From: a bacterium
GTDB lineage: Bacteria > Lindowbacteria > 2-12-FULL-62-27
NCBI GenBank assembly: GCA_016202645.1
Contig: JACQOF010000079.1
Span: 1-16,136, forward strand
Direction: 5' to 3'
DNA: 16,136 nt
The notes beneath the pieces are model-generated. The model worked only from the letters and a program-made list of their open reading frames with translations. It did no database searches and was not told where the DNA came from. The stretch's first letter is position 1. The number at the start of each line of letters is the position of its first letter. Shown one piece after another: positions 1 to 5,843 of this stretch. The translations under genes and the position numbers were made by a program.

Positions 1-214
1 CGGCGTTTCGGTGGTATATCGGCGTTCGTTCTTTTTTCGCCCGGGCAAATGCCTTGTTGGCTTCTGCCATCGCCCGGCGTAACTCCCGGACGGTTTCGGT
101 CAGCGTCTTCGCCCACGCCGCTTTCTCCAGATGTTGAGCCACTCCGTATTCGTCCAGCAGCCGGGCGGCTCGGGCTAATCCCTTCATCTTTTTTATCGCC
201 TCTTCGGTTATCAT
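1..214 (-). CDS. hypothetical small protein, partial at window edge
   Basis: Partial gene running off the left edge; 71 codons are visible. The ATG at 214 overlaps the stop of the upstream peptidase gene (ATGA), so translation is probably coupled to it, and this junction decides the start. The visible protein begins MITEEAIKKMKG and is Ala-, Lys- and Arg-rich with a heptad-like alternation, suggesting a mostly helical protein. I see no catalytic motif, signal peptide or membrane segment. I do not recognise a family. It is the last visible gene of the six-gene chain that starts at 1966. It is likely real because it stays open to the edge and joins the chain by the same overlap type as its neighbours. 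Confidence 0.6.
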   Translation of the reverse strand, partial: MITEEAIKKMKGLARAARLLDEYGVAQHLEKAAWAKTLTETVRELRRAMAEANKAFARAKKERTPIYHRNA

Positions 215-756
215 TTCTTCCACCTCTGGACGAGTATCCGAAACGGCTTTCGTATCCCGGTATTGTGTCGTTCGGCGGCTTCCAACGCCAGCCGGATTCT
301 CACCCTTGGCGGCAATTTCTGCGTGGCATACATCGCTCCGAGCGTGACTTCGTTCCCGCAACCGACCGCCTGATATTCGTGAACGCTTTCTCCCACATTA
401 AAATCTTCATCAACCCGGTATAGCCGCCCGGCGAAACCGACGAGAAATGCGCCGCCCGTTTCTTTGTTGCAATCATCTTTTAGAAAGCCACCGGATCTCA
501 GGCATTCTCGGATACCATCAATAAACGCCGTAGCCATGAACTTGTAGTCCGTCGTCGTATCTGCCTTTGTCGGTGGCTTCAGCGAATATCGTAGCAGTTG
601 ACCCATCCTATATGACGATGTGAATCCCATGATGAACTCACCGTTGCGAAAGACCTTCTCATCTTTCCGGGTAGTCACGACGCAGTCAGCCACACCGCCG
701 CTGTCGGCACCAATCCACACGTCGCCTTTGTGAACGAGTCCTACCACGGCGGTCAT
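211..756 (-). CDS. HslV/proteasome-beta-like Ntn hydrolase
   Basis: 181 residues, about the size of HslV (roughly 175). Removing Met1 exposes Thr2. Counting that Thr as 1 puts Asp at 17 (in GADSGG) and Lys at 33 (in DEKVF), which are the catalytic Thr1, Asp17 and Lys33 positions of proteasome beta subunits and HslV. The VGLVHKGDVWIGAD opening matches the HslV beta-strand opening, and FIMGF resembles the HslV VIAGF segment. A later AVGCGNEV segment corresponds to the HslV IGSGG loop, with Cys133 where Ser is usual. The family cleaves peptides through the N-terminal Thr, normally in a ring capped by an AAA+ unfoldase. No hslU-like ATPase is visible here. The ATG at 756 overlaps the upstream stop (ATGA). 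Fold call is fairly sure; substrate and assembly are unknown. A self-compartmentalised peptidase carried by a mobile element is my inference. Confidence 0.75.
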   Translation of the reverse strand: MTAVVGLVHKGDVWIGADSGGVADCVVTTRKDEKVFRNGEFIMGFTSSYRMGQLLRYSLKPPTKADTTTDYKFMATAFIDGIRECLRSGGFLKDDCNKETGGAFLVGFAGRLYRVDEDFNVGESVHEYQAVGCGNEVTLGAMYATQKLPPRVRIRLALEAAERHNTGIRKPFRILVQRWKK

Positions 757-980
757 TGTGACCTAAGAAACTCCAAATAGTCTTTTTGAAGCACCTGTTC
801 AATCAGCGACTCTCGTGGCAGTTCTAACGGCAAGCCATGAAACTTCGTGGATGTGCCATTCTCGATGGAGTCCGCAATCTCTTTAAAGCGTCTCGTCCTC
901 ATGTATCTTGCTGGGCCGCAAATAGTCCCGCCGCCACGGGCGTTCAACGTCACCTTGAATCGCATTCCGTTATTCCGCAT
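753..980 (-). CDS. hypothetical 75-residue protein, single-domain paralogue of its upstream neighbour
   Basis: Residues 6-72 align without large gaps to the C-terminal half of the upstream 159-residue protein. Shared positions include M-[RK]-FKV, GG..I.GP..YM, a Lys/Asp-rich middle, NG..T.F, a Pro-rich turn and [VL]LQ..Y..YL. This pairing supports both genes being real. No known family or catalytic motif is recognised; the domain looks like a small alpha/beta fold with a Gly-rich turn. The ATG at 980 overlaps the upstream stop by 11 bases. An internal ATG at 965, where the homology begins, lies just after that stop and is an equally good start, giving 70 residues. Its own stop overlaps the peptidase start (ATGA). 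Confidence 0.6.
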   Translation of the reverse strand: MRNNGMRFKVTLNARGGGTICGPARYMRTRRFKEIADSIENGTSTKFHGLPLELPRESLIEQVLQKDYLEFLRSQ

Positions 981-1449
981 TTGCGCCCCGGAATTTCATC
1001 CCAACCGCCAATTGTTTCATGCCCAAGTAACCGGCGTAATTTGTCTGGAGTATGACTTCGACCATCGTCGCAATCGGTGTCCCCGGCGGGAAGAATCGAA
1101 ACATGGTGTGATTGCCGTTTTTTAAATCGTCCAGAAGTTTCTTACATTGCTCGGACGCCATGTAGTCCGACGGCCCTTGGATATGAGCGCCACCATTTTT
1201 GTCGAACCTGACCTTGAACTTCATTGCGCCAGCCTTCTTCAAGCCATCCTTCGTCAGCTCCGTAATCAACGCCTTCTTTTCGAACCGAGCGGCGGCGTCC
1301 GAGTATTGTCGCTTCGTGTCAATCTCCGCCCACCGGAATAATGGATGGGTTTCCTTCGAAGCGATGTAATCCTTGGCTTCTTGCTCCGTCTCGAATTCTT
1401 TCTCTTCTGGCACCGCTATTCGTGACCATTTTATCCGTGCCACGATCAT
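970..1449 (-). CDS. hypothetical 159-residue protein with N-terminal extension plus duplicated domain
   Basis: The start ATG at 1449 is preceded by a good ribosome binding site, GGGAGG about 8 bases upstream, embedded in the last codons of the previous gene. Two parts are visible. Residues 1-75 are charged (FETEQEAKDYIASKE and following), beginning with a strand-like MIVARIKWSRIAV. Residues 76-150 are homologous to the whole of the downstream 75-residue protein (MKFKVRFDKNGGAHIQGPSDYM and onward). No signal peptide, membrane segment or catalytic motif is seen. I do not recognise the family. The neighbour relationship looks like a duplication in which one copy gained or lost an N-terminal domain. 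Confidence 0.65.
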   Translation of the reverse strand: MIVARIKWSRIAVPEEKEFETEQEAKDYIASKETHPLFRWAEIDTKRQYSDAAARFEKKALITELTKDGLKKAGAMKFKVRFDKNGGAHIQGPSDYMASEQCKKLLDDLKNGNHTMFRFFPPGTPIATMVEVILQTNYAGYLGMKQLAVGMKFRGANAE

Positions 1450-1451
1450 CG

Positions 1452-1736
1452 TTATCGCCTCCCTTCAGTCGTCGTATCTATCCGCTCCGGCAGAGCCGGT
1501 AAGACGCCATCGCTCGCCGGTAAAACCGACCGAACTTTTGCCTCGACTTCGGTGTAGATGTCCGGCGCATATTTTGCCGCGTATCCCAGCGCTATCTGTT
1601 GTGCCCGGCGAATGGCGACCGCCAATATGACCGACTTGCGGTCTGCCGCCCGGCGTATCTCGTTCAGGATGGGATCGTTTGCGTCCTCGAAAATTGCCAG
1701 ACCGTCTTCTCGAATCTTGGCAATACTCCGGGTCAT
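1452..1736 (-). CDS. hypothetical 94-residue protein
   Basis: The ATG at 1736 overlaps the stop of the upstream gene (ATGA), and the stop lies two bases before the next start, so it sits tightly inside the chain. Those junctions are the main reason for preferring this frame over a longer overlapping reading frame at 1465-1860. The protein is mostly helical in appearance (ILNEIRRAADRKSVILAVAIRRAQQIALGYAAKYAPDIY), moderately Ala- and Arg-rich, with no recognised motif. The central segment VILAVAIRRAQQIALGYAA is amphipathic rather than a membrane span because of the Arg pair. Function unknown. Confidence 0.5.
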   Translation of the reverse strand: MTRSIAKIREDGLAIFEDANDPILNEIRRAADRKSVILAVAIRRAQQIALGYAAKYAPDIYTEVEAKVRSVLPASDGVLPALPERIDTTTEGRR

Positions 1737-1966
1737 TTGGGTTGGATCGCCCTGCCATATTCGTCATAGTCCGGATGGCCGAGGGCAAACAACGCCATCC
1801 CCAGATTCTTGGACGATTTTTCCAGACTACCGACGAACGCCCAATTTTTCGGATTGGCATTATGCTTGCGCCGGTAGACTTTCAGTTGGAATTGCAGATC
1901 GCAGATCTTTCGGTATAACTCCGTTTCGTGCTCCTTGTAGGCCACAGCCGCCGTCCGTTCTTTCAT
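1733..1966 (-). CDS. hypothetical 77-residue protein, first gene of the small-gene chain
   Basis: First gene of the six-gene minus-strand chain. The ATG at 1966 is the only ATG in the frame before an upstream stop, but it lacks a clear Shine-Dalgarno sequence (GTATGTAAG precedes it). The protein has a charged helical N-terminal half (ELYRKICDLQFQLKVYRRK, which could form a short coiled coil) and a C-terminal half ending PDYDEYGRAIQPK. No family is recognised. The upstream region holds repeats that may be an operator, so this gene is the likely point of transcription start for the chain. Confidence 0.5.
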   Translation of the reverse strand: MKERTAAVAYKEHETELYRKICDLQFQLKVYRRKHNANPKNWAFVGSLEKSSKNLGMALFALGHPDYDEYGRAIQPK

Positions 1967-2130
1967 CTTACATACATGAGGCCGCTGAACCGTCTGGAAG
2001 TCAAGGCAAATCGTGTAGACGTTTCATAGACGGTTAAGCCTGAAAATCCCGTCTAACGGTGAAAAGATTCGCTCATCCTGAAAATGTCGGATTTGTCTAA
2101 GTGGCTAACGGGGCAAAGATTTGTGCAATT
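1967..2130. promoter_or_regulatory. repeat-rich leader between the small-gene operon and tRNA-Ser
   Basis: No convincing gene. Two inverted repeats share one arm: AACCGTCT (1988-1995) with AGACGGTT (2028-2035), and TAGACGG (2027-2033) with CCGTCTA (2049-2055). A 9-base direct repeat CCTGAAAAT occurs at 2039-2047 and 2077-2085. CTAACGG recurs at 2053-2059 and about 2104-2110. This density suggests binding sites for a repressor, or for integrase/excisionase arms given the adjacent tRNA end. A minus-strand TTGACT occurs in the segment but no good -10 follows at normal spacing, so I do not call a promoter position. Confidence 0.35.
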
Positions 2131-2220
2131 CGGAGAGGGGGGGATTCGAACCCCCGGAACACCTATTAAGCGTTCAATCGCTTAGCAGGCGATTGCCTTC
2201 GGCCACTCGGCCACCTCTCC
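2131..2220 (-). tRNA. tRNA-Ser (anticodon GCU)
   Basis: On the minus strand the acceptor arm GGAGAGG pairs with CCTCTCC, followed by discriminator G. The D stem is GCC/GGC. The anticodon stem is ATCGC/GCGAT with loop CTGCTAA, giving anticodon GCU for AGC/AGU serine codons. The long variable arm (GAACGC with GTGTTC, one G-U pair) is the class II hallmark of serine tRNAs. The T arm is GGGGG-TTCGAAT-CCCCC. CCA is not encoded, since AAT follows the discriminator. The 3' end faces the mobile-looking small-gene operon, a typical integration site. Confidence 0.97.
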
Positions 2221-2258
2221 GTGTTGTACAGAAAGCGGAAGAATAACCTCTGACGTAC

Positions 2259-3680
2259 TCACGCCAGCAGGCGGTTGATGACGTCCTTTGCGCTGTAAGA
2301 CTCCCGACCCGGCGCGCGGAATCGGGCGATTTCGGCGAGGTCGTCGCCGCAGGTGATGAGGGGTTTTTCGATGGCGCCATCGCCGCGGATCTGCGCGTGG
2401 CCGATGTTGGCCATGAGGGCGTTGCAGAGGCATTTCCGGCCGACGGTGGTTTCGAGTTTTCCGCTTTTGGCCACATAGTCGTCGACCGGTTCCGACGAAC
2501 AGCGGTAGCCGACGCCGCCGTCATCCCGGCGATAGGCTTCGCGCAGGTATCCGAGATCGCAGACGCGCTTGCGGGCCAGATAGAGGTCCTGCCGGGAGAC
2601 CGTGTTATCCAGGAGCGCGACTTTGAAGGGAAACCCGGTGGGCGAGGCGATCGGATCTGTATAGACGCGGGCGGTGCCCTCGGCGGATTTTTGCAGAAGG
2701 CGGAGGCGGTACTCGGCGTTCATTCCGGATTCTTCGCAGAAGGCGAACGCCGTCCCGACCTGGATGCCGGCGGCGCCCAGGGCAAGGACTTCCCGGAGCC
2801 TCGCGGCTGAGGCCTGACTGCCCGCGAGCCAAAACGGGAGTCCCAGCGCGCGAATTTTTTCGTAGTCAACCTTGTCGCGCTCGCCATAGACCGGCTCGCC
2901 GGCCTCGTTCAGCTGAAGTTTCCCGCGGGGCGGCGCGTTGTGGCCTCCCGCCGTGGGGCCTTCGATGACGAACCCGTCGATCCGGCCGTTGGCCTTGCGG
3001 ATCATCATCTCCGCGAGGGTATTCGACGCGATGATGGGGAGAAAAAAAGGCCGATGAAGGGGCGGAAGATCGCCTTCCATGAATTCACGCGGGTCAAACC
3101 GCAGGGTGGTGTCGTCTCCCTCCTGCGCGCCAACCACATGCAGGGCGTAGACCGCCGGTTCGTGGTTGACGAAGGCGTCAAGGATCCCCGGAATCTTGAT
3201 TGGGATGCCGGCGCCCATGAGGATGTAGGTGACGCCCGCGAGCATGGCGCCGTATATGGAGGGAAGGTGCGGCATCTGGATTTTTTCGAGATAATTGATC
3301 CCGACGGATCCGTCGTGCCCTTCGCGGGCGAGAAACACTTCCGCGAAATTGGCGACGATGCAGAGTTCCACCAGCGGCCGCGGCGGTTTTCTCGAATACA
3401 TCGGGATGGGCTTGTAGGGCTGATCGGGGGCTTTGCCGCCCGGGACGTAGTACTTGCTCCAGACGCGCTCCGCCATTTCCGGAAACGGGAAATGATCGAC
3501 CGCGCGGCGCATGTGTCCGCCGGGATCGCCGTCCTGAAGGCGCCGCGCGAAGATGAGATCGATGGCGGTGCCGGAGACGACGCCGAGCTGGCCGAGTTTT
3601 GCAACGGCCTGGGCGAGGATCCACCACGAAACGCCGGCGCCCATGCCGCCCTGGATGATTTTCGGTTGTTCTGAATTCAT
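2259..3680 (-). CDS. FMN-dependent nitronate monooxygenase / PfaD-like flavoprotein
   Basis: 473 residues from ATG 3680, chosen over an ATG five codons upstream because GGACGGAG sits just before it at normal spacing. The TIM-barrel opening IIQGGMGAGVSWW matches the 2-nitropropane dioxygenase family. GPTAGGHNAPPRG (residues 241-253) contains the GGHN segment expected to hold FMN phosphate and the active-site His. GIQVGTAFAFCEESG (305-319) is the conserved closing strand. The Cys-rich tail with CLCNALMANIG (417-427) and TCGDDL is shared with the longer PfaD/FabK-like group, larger than the classic enzymes of about 330-350 residues. The family oxidises alkyl nitronates or reduces enoyl thioesters; which applies here cannot be told. 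It probably forms its own transcript, ending just upstream of the tRNA gene. Confidence 0.85.
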   Translation of the reverse strand: MNSEQPKIIQGGMGAGVSWWILAQAVAKLGQLGVVSGTAIDLIFARRLQDGDPGGHMRRAVDHFPFPEMAERVWSKYYVPGGKAPDQPYKPIPMYSRKPPRPLVELCIVANFAEVFLAREGHDGSVGINYLEKIQMPHLPSIYGAMLAGVTYILMGAGIPIKIPGILDAFVNHEPAVYALHVVGAQEGDDTTLRFDPREFMEGDLPPLHRPFFLPIIASNTLAEMMIRKANGRIDGFVIEGPTAGGHNAPPRGKLQLNEAGEPVYGERDKVDYEKIRALGLPFWLAGSQASAARLREVLALGAAGIQVGTAFAFCEESGMNAEYRLRLLQKSAEGTARVYTDPIASPTGFPFKVALLDNTVSRQDLYLARKRVCDLGYLREAYRRDDGGVGYRCSSEPVDDYVAKSGKLETTVGRKCLCNALMANIGHAQIRGDGAIEKPLITCGDDLAEIARFRAPGRESYSAKDVINRLLA

Positions 3681-3711
3681 AAAAACTCCGTCCATTTCCG
3701 GAAAGTCATAC

Positions 3712-3757
3712 CGGGCGGATCATCGCCCGAAGCGCCGGCGGGACGTAAAGACCCGCC
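3712..3757. repeat. two tandem GC-rich hairpins before the nitronate monooxygenase gene
   Basis: CGGGCG (3712-3717) pairs perfectly with CGCCCG (3724-3729) around a 6-base loop. GGCGGG (3737-3742) pairs perfectly with CCCGCC (3752-3757) around a 9-base loop. They lie between the unknown 154-residue gene and the monooxygenase. No clear U tract follows on the minus strand, so an intrinsic terminator for the rplS operon is possible but not shown. Confidence 0.4.
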
Positions 3758-3811
3758 AACTTTCCCGCGCCAAGGGTAGCATCCCTCTTCGCCTTTTTCC
3801 AGACTTCTGAC

Positions 3812-4276
3812 CTAAGGGTGATCCACCAGAAGAAGTTCGGCGGCGCGCCGGGTTGGCTCCGGGAGGGCTTTCAACTTGCGGTAAATTTGGTCCGCCTGAT
3901 CGGATCTCAGCGGGAGGCGCCGCGCCACCAATACGGCCACAAGGGCCCGGGCTGCCGCGTCGTCGGGCCATCCGGCGGATTGGGCCAGACGCGACAGGTC
4001 CGCTTCGGAGGGCGACCGGATGTCGGGGAAATCAGGCTCCTCGATTTCGAGGACGGCCCGGCTTCCCTGTTTTTCCACCACCCTCACCATCACCGGATCG
4101 CCTGGCGCGAAATCTTTTAGTTGACCGCGGCGCGCGGTCGATACCTCGGCCACATAGTGCCGGCCGGAAAGATCAATCCGGTAGAGCGCGTTGGAAAGCC
4201 TGGCGATGATCCGGCCGGAAACCAGCCGTCCGACCGGATAGGGCAGAACCTCTTTGGGGATGTAGGAAGGACTCAA
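3812..4276 (-). CDS. hypothetical 154-residue protein coupled to rplS
   Basis: The start is TTG at 4276, which overlaps the rplS stop (TTGA). The frame is open and the coupling argues for translation, although a TTG start lowers certainty. Residues 15-80 look like a small beta barrel ([25 protein letters not shown], then [26 protein letters not shown]), reminiscent of OB/S1-like or FliK-N-like barrels. Residues 85-154 are helical ([42 protein letters not shown]). No signal peptide or catalytic motif. In many bacteria rnhB follows rplS, but this protein does not resemble RNase HII. The function is unknown, and a ribosome- or RNA-linked role is only an inference from position. Confidence 0.6.
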   Translation of the reverse strand: MSPSYIPKEVLPYPVGRLVSGRIIARLSNALYRIDLSGRHYVAEVSTARRGQLKDFAPGDPVMVRVVEKQGSRAVLEIEEPDFPDIRSPSEADLSRLAQSAGWPDDAAARALVAVLVARRLPLRSDQADQIYRKLKALPEPTRRAAELLLVDHP

Positions 4277-4743
4277 CCCTCGTCCGGCGCTGCCTTCGCG
4301 GCCGGCACGGCCGGCGCGGCGGACTGGTCCGCCTGTGCGGCTTTGCGGTCTTCGGTGATGCGCGAGGCTTTCGCGGACCGGCCGCGGAGATAATAGAGTT
4401 TCGCGCGGCGGACGGCGCCGTGGCGCTCGACCTTGACGCGGTCGACTTTCGGAGAATGCAGAAGAAACACGCGTTCGACACCGACGCCCCAGGAGACTTT
4501 GCGGACGGTGACGGTCTTCCGGAGGCCGTCCCCGTGAAGACCGATGACGGTGCCCTCGAACTTCTGGATCCGCTCCTTGATTTCCTTCGACGTCTCCTTC
4601 TTCCCGCGCTTGCCCTTTTCCTGAGAGGAATCTTCTCCTCCCTCAAGAACCTTCACAAAAACCGACACGGTATCGCCCGGCGTGATGACGGGGATATTTT
4701 TCTTTTCCTGCTGACGCTCAAGTATGGCGATTCGGTTGTCCAT
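4273..4743 (-). CDS. rplS: 50S ribosomal protein L19
   Basis: 156 residues from ATG 4743, which follows GGGAAGGTGAG at normal spacing. A longer frame starts at 4803 but its extra residues are the shadow of trmD. The core is clear: [53 protein letters not shown] and [22 protein letters not shown]19 sits at the 30S/50S interface near the A site. Two oddities stand out. A Lys/Glu-rich insertion of about 20 residues (residues 36-57) lies where E. coli L19 reads directly from VVEG to KKRLQAFEG. An Ala/Pro-rich tail (residues 133-156) extends past the usual end. It overlaps the trmD stop by 26 bases, so the two are probably coupled. Confidence 0.96.
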   Translation of the reverse strand: MDNRIAILERQQEKKNIPVITPGDTVSVFVKVLEGGEDSSQEKGKRGKKETSKEIKERIQKFEGTVIGLHGDGLRKTVTVRKVSWGVGVERVFLLHSPKVDRVKVERHGAVRRAKLYYLRGRSAKASRITEDRKAAQADQSAAPAVPAAKAAPDEG

Positions 4744-5497
4744 GACAAATCTCACCTTCCCTTTTGAGTTCCTCGTATATCTTGCCGTAGGGCGTCGCCC
4801 CAATTTTTTTTTCGTCCAACAAATCCGGGCGGCGCGCCGCCGTACGCTTCAGGGCCTCGCGCGCCCGCCACGCAAACACCGCGGCGTGATTCCCGCCGCG
4901 CAAAACTTCCGGGACTTCACACCCCTCGAACTCCGGAGGCCGCGTGAACTGCGGGTATTCCAGAATGCCCGCGGGCATCGCGTAAGACTCCTCCGCGCGG
5001 GATTCGTCTTTCCCCAGCACACCCGGAACGTACCGTGAAACGGAGTCGATCAGAGCCAGGGCGGCGACTTCGCCGCCCGTCAGAAGAAAATCTCCGATCG
5101 ATATCTCCCGGGCGCCGATAAGATCGATCGCCCGCTGGTCGATGCCTTCGTAATGCCCGGCCAGAACGCAAATCCGGCGGGATTTCGAGAACTCCCGCGC
5201 CAGGCTGTCCGTAAACCGATCGCCCGAAGCCGACATCGCCAATACCAGATCGAATTTCCCGCCGGCCGATTCGGCCGCCCTGAACGCGCGGACAACCGGC
5301 TCCGGTTTCATCACCATCCCCGGGCCGCCGCCGTAAGGCGCATCGTCACAAACCCGGTGTGGCGGCTCGGCGTAATCCCGAATGTCCACCGGCGTGACGC
5401 CGATCATGCCCGACGCAATCGCGCGGGCCATGAGACTTTCGCCCAGCGGCCCGCCCCGGAACGCGCCGGGAAAAAGCGTCAAAACCGTCCAGATCAA
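4718..5497 (-). CDS. trmD: tRNA (guanine-N1)-methyltransferase TrmD
   Basis: Methylates N1 of G37 in tRNAs using SAM, preventing +1 frameshifts. The start is taken as TTG at 5497, directly after the rpsP stop, because the conserved N-terminus [11 protein letters not shown] begins there. The in-frame extension upstream is the rpsP shadow, and no ATG is available. This gives 259 residues, normal for the family. Visible motifs are [12 protein letters not shown] (51-62), the trefoil-knot SAM site [10 protein letters not shown] (113-122) and [11 protein letters not shown] (133-143), and RYVPGVLG (155-162). The segment matching E. coli EDSF, whose Asp169 is the proposed catalytic base, reads EESY here and is followed by two extra residues before YPQFTRP. 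The C-terminus overlaps the rplS start. Confidence 0.95.
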   Translation of the reverse strand: MIWTVLTLFPGAFRGGPLGESLMARAIASGMIGVTPVDIRDYAEPPHRVCDDAPYGGGPGMVMKPEPVVRAFRAAESAGGKFDLVLAMSASGDRFTDSLAREFSKSRRICVLAGHYEGIDQRAIDLIGAREISIGDFLLTGGEVAALALIDSVSRYVPGVLGKDESRAEESYAMPAGILEYPQFTRPPEFEGCEVPEVLRGGNHAAVFAWRAREALKRTAARRPDLLDEKKIGATPYGKIYEELKREGEICHGQPNRHT

Positions 5498-5498
5498 A

Positions 5499-5747
5499 TT
5501 ACTTTTTAAAGAACCCGCGGCGGCGCAGAATGCTTCGAACCGTGTCGCTGATCTCCGCGCCCTTCGAAAGCCACTCCCGCACCCGCTCGTCCTTGAGGAC
5601 CACGGTGGCCGGATCGGTGTGGGTGTTGTAGGTGCCGAGATTTTCAAGAAACCGCCCGTCCGTCGGCATGCGGCTGTCAGCCGCCACAATGCGGTAGTAG
5701 GGCTGCTTCTTTTTTCCGACTCGTCTTAATCTGAGTGTTACTGCCAT
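5499..5747 (-). CDS. rpsP: 30S ribosomal protein S16
   Basis: 82 residues, normal for S16, a small-subunit assembly protein. The family opening MAVTLRLRRVGKKKQPYYRI is complete, followed by VAADSRMPTDGRFLENLGTYN, the S16 signature. The ATG at 5747 follows GAGG eight bases upstream (GAGGTCAACAGC). It is first of the tightly packed set with trmD and rplS. The khpA (KH-domain) and rimM genes that usually lie between rpsP and trmD are absent here. A long heptamer-repeat hairpin separates it from ffh upstream. Confidence 0.97.
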   Translation of the reverse strand: MAVTLRLRRVGKKKQPYYRIVAADSRMPTDGRFLENLGTYNTHTDPATVVLKDERVREWLSKGAEISDTVRSILRRRGFFKK

Positions 5748-5769
5748 GCTGTTGACCTCGCCTCGTTGG

Positions 5770-5839
5770 AGCCCACAGCCCTCAGCCCACAGCCCTCAGC
5801 AAACGGTTGCTGAGGGCTGTGGGCTGTGGGCTGGAGGCT
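5770..5839. repeat. long hairpin of heptamer repeats between ffh and rpsP
   Basis: The left arm (5770-5800) is AGCCCAC/AGCCCTC repeated in 7-base register. The right arm (5809-5839) is GCTGAGG, GCTGTGG, GCTGTGG, GCTGGAG, GCT. The arms are complementary at 28 of 31 positions, and AA/TT extends the stem to a 4-base loop (ACGG, 5803-5806). The same heptamers occur downstream of the NtrC-family gene at 7174-7245. It could act as a terminator or mRNA-stabilising structure between ffh and rpsP, but there is no U tract. Confidence 0.85.
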
Positions 5840-5843
5840 AAAT

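Noticed and set aside
1465-1860. 131-codon minus-strand frame overlapping two small genes
   Set aside because: The alternative pair (1733-1966 and 1452-1736) joins by an ATGA overlap and a two-base gap in the same style as the rest of the chain, so this frame is likely a shadow.
2182-2524. minus-strand open frames crossing the tRNA gene
   Set aside because: They overlap the tRNA-Ser and the end of the monooxygenase gene and carry no recognisable sequence.
2940-3674. 244-codon plus-strand open frame
   Set aside because: Antisense to the nitronate monooxygenase gene, whose domains are recognisable; the translation is low-information.
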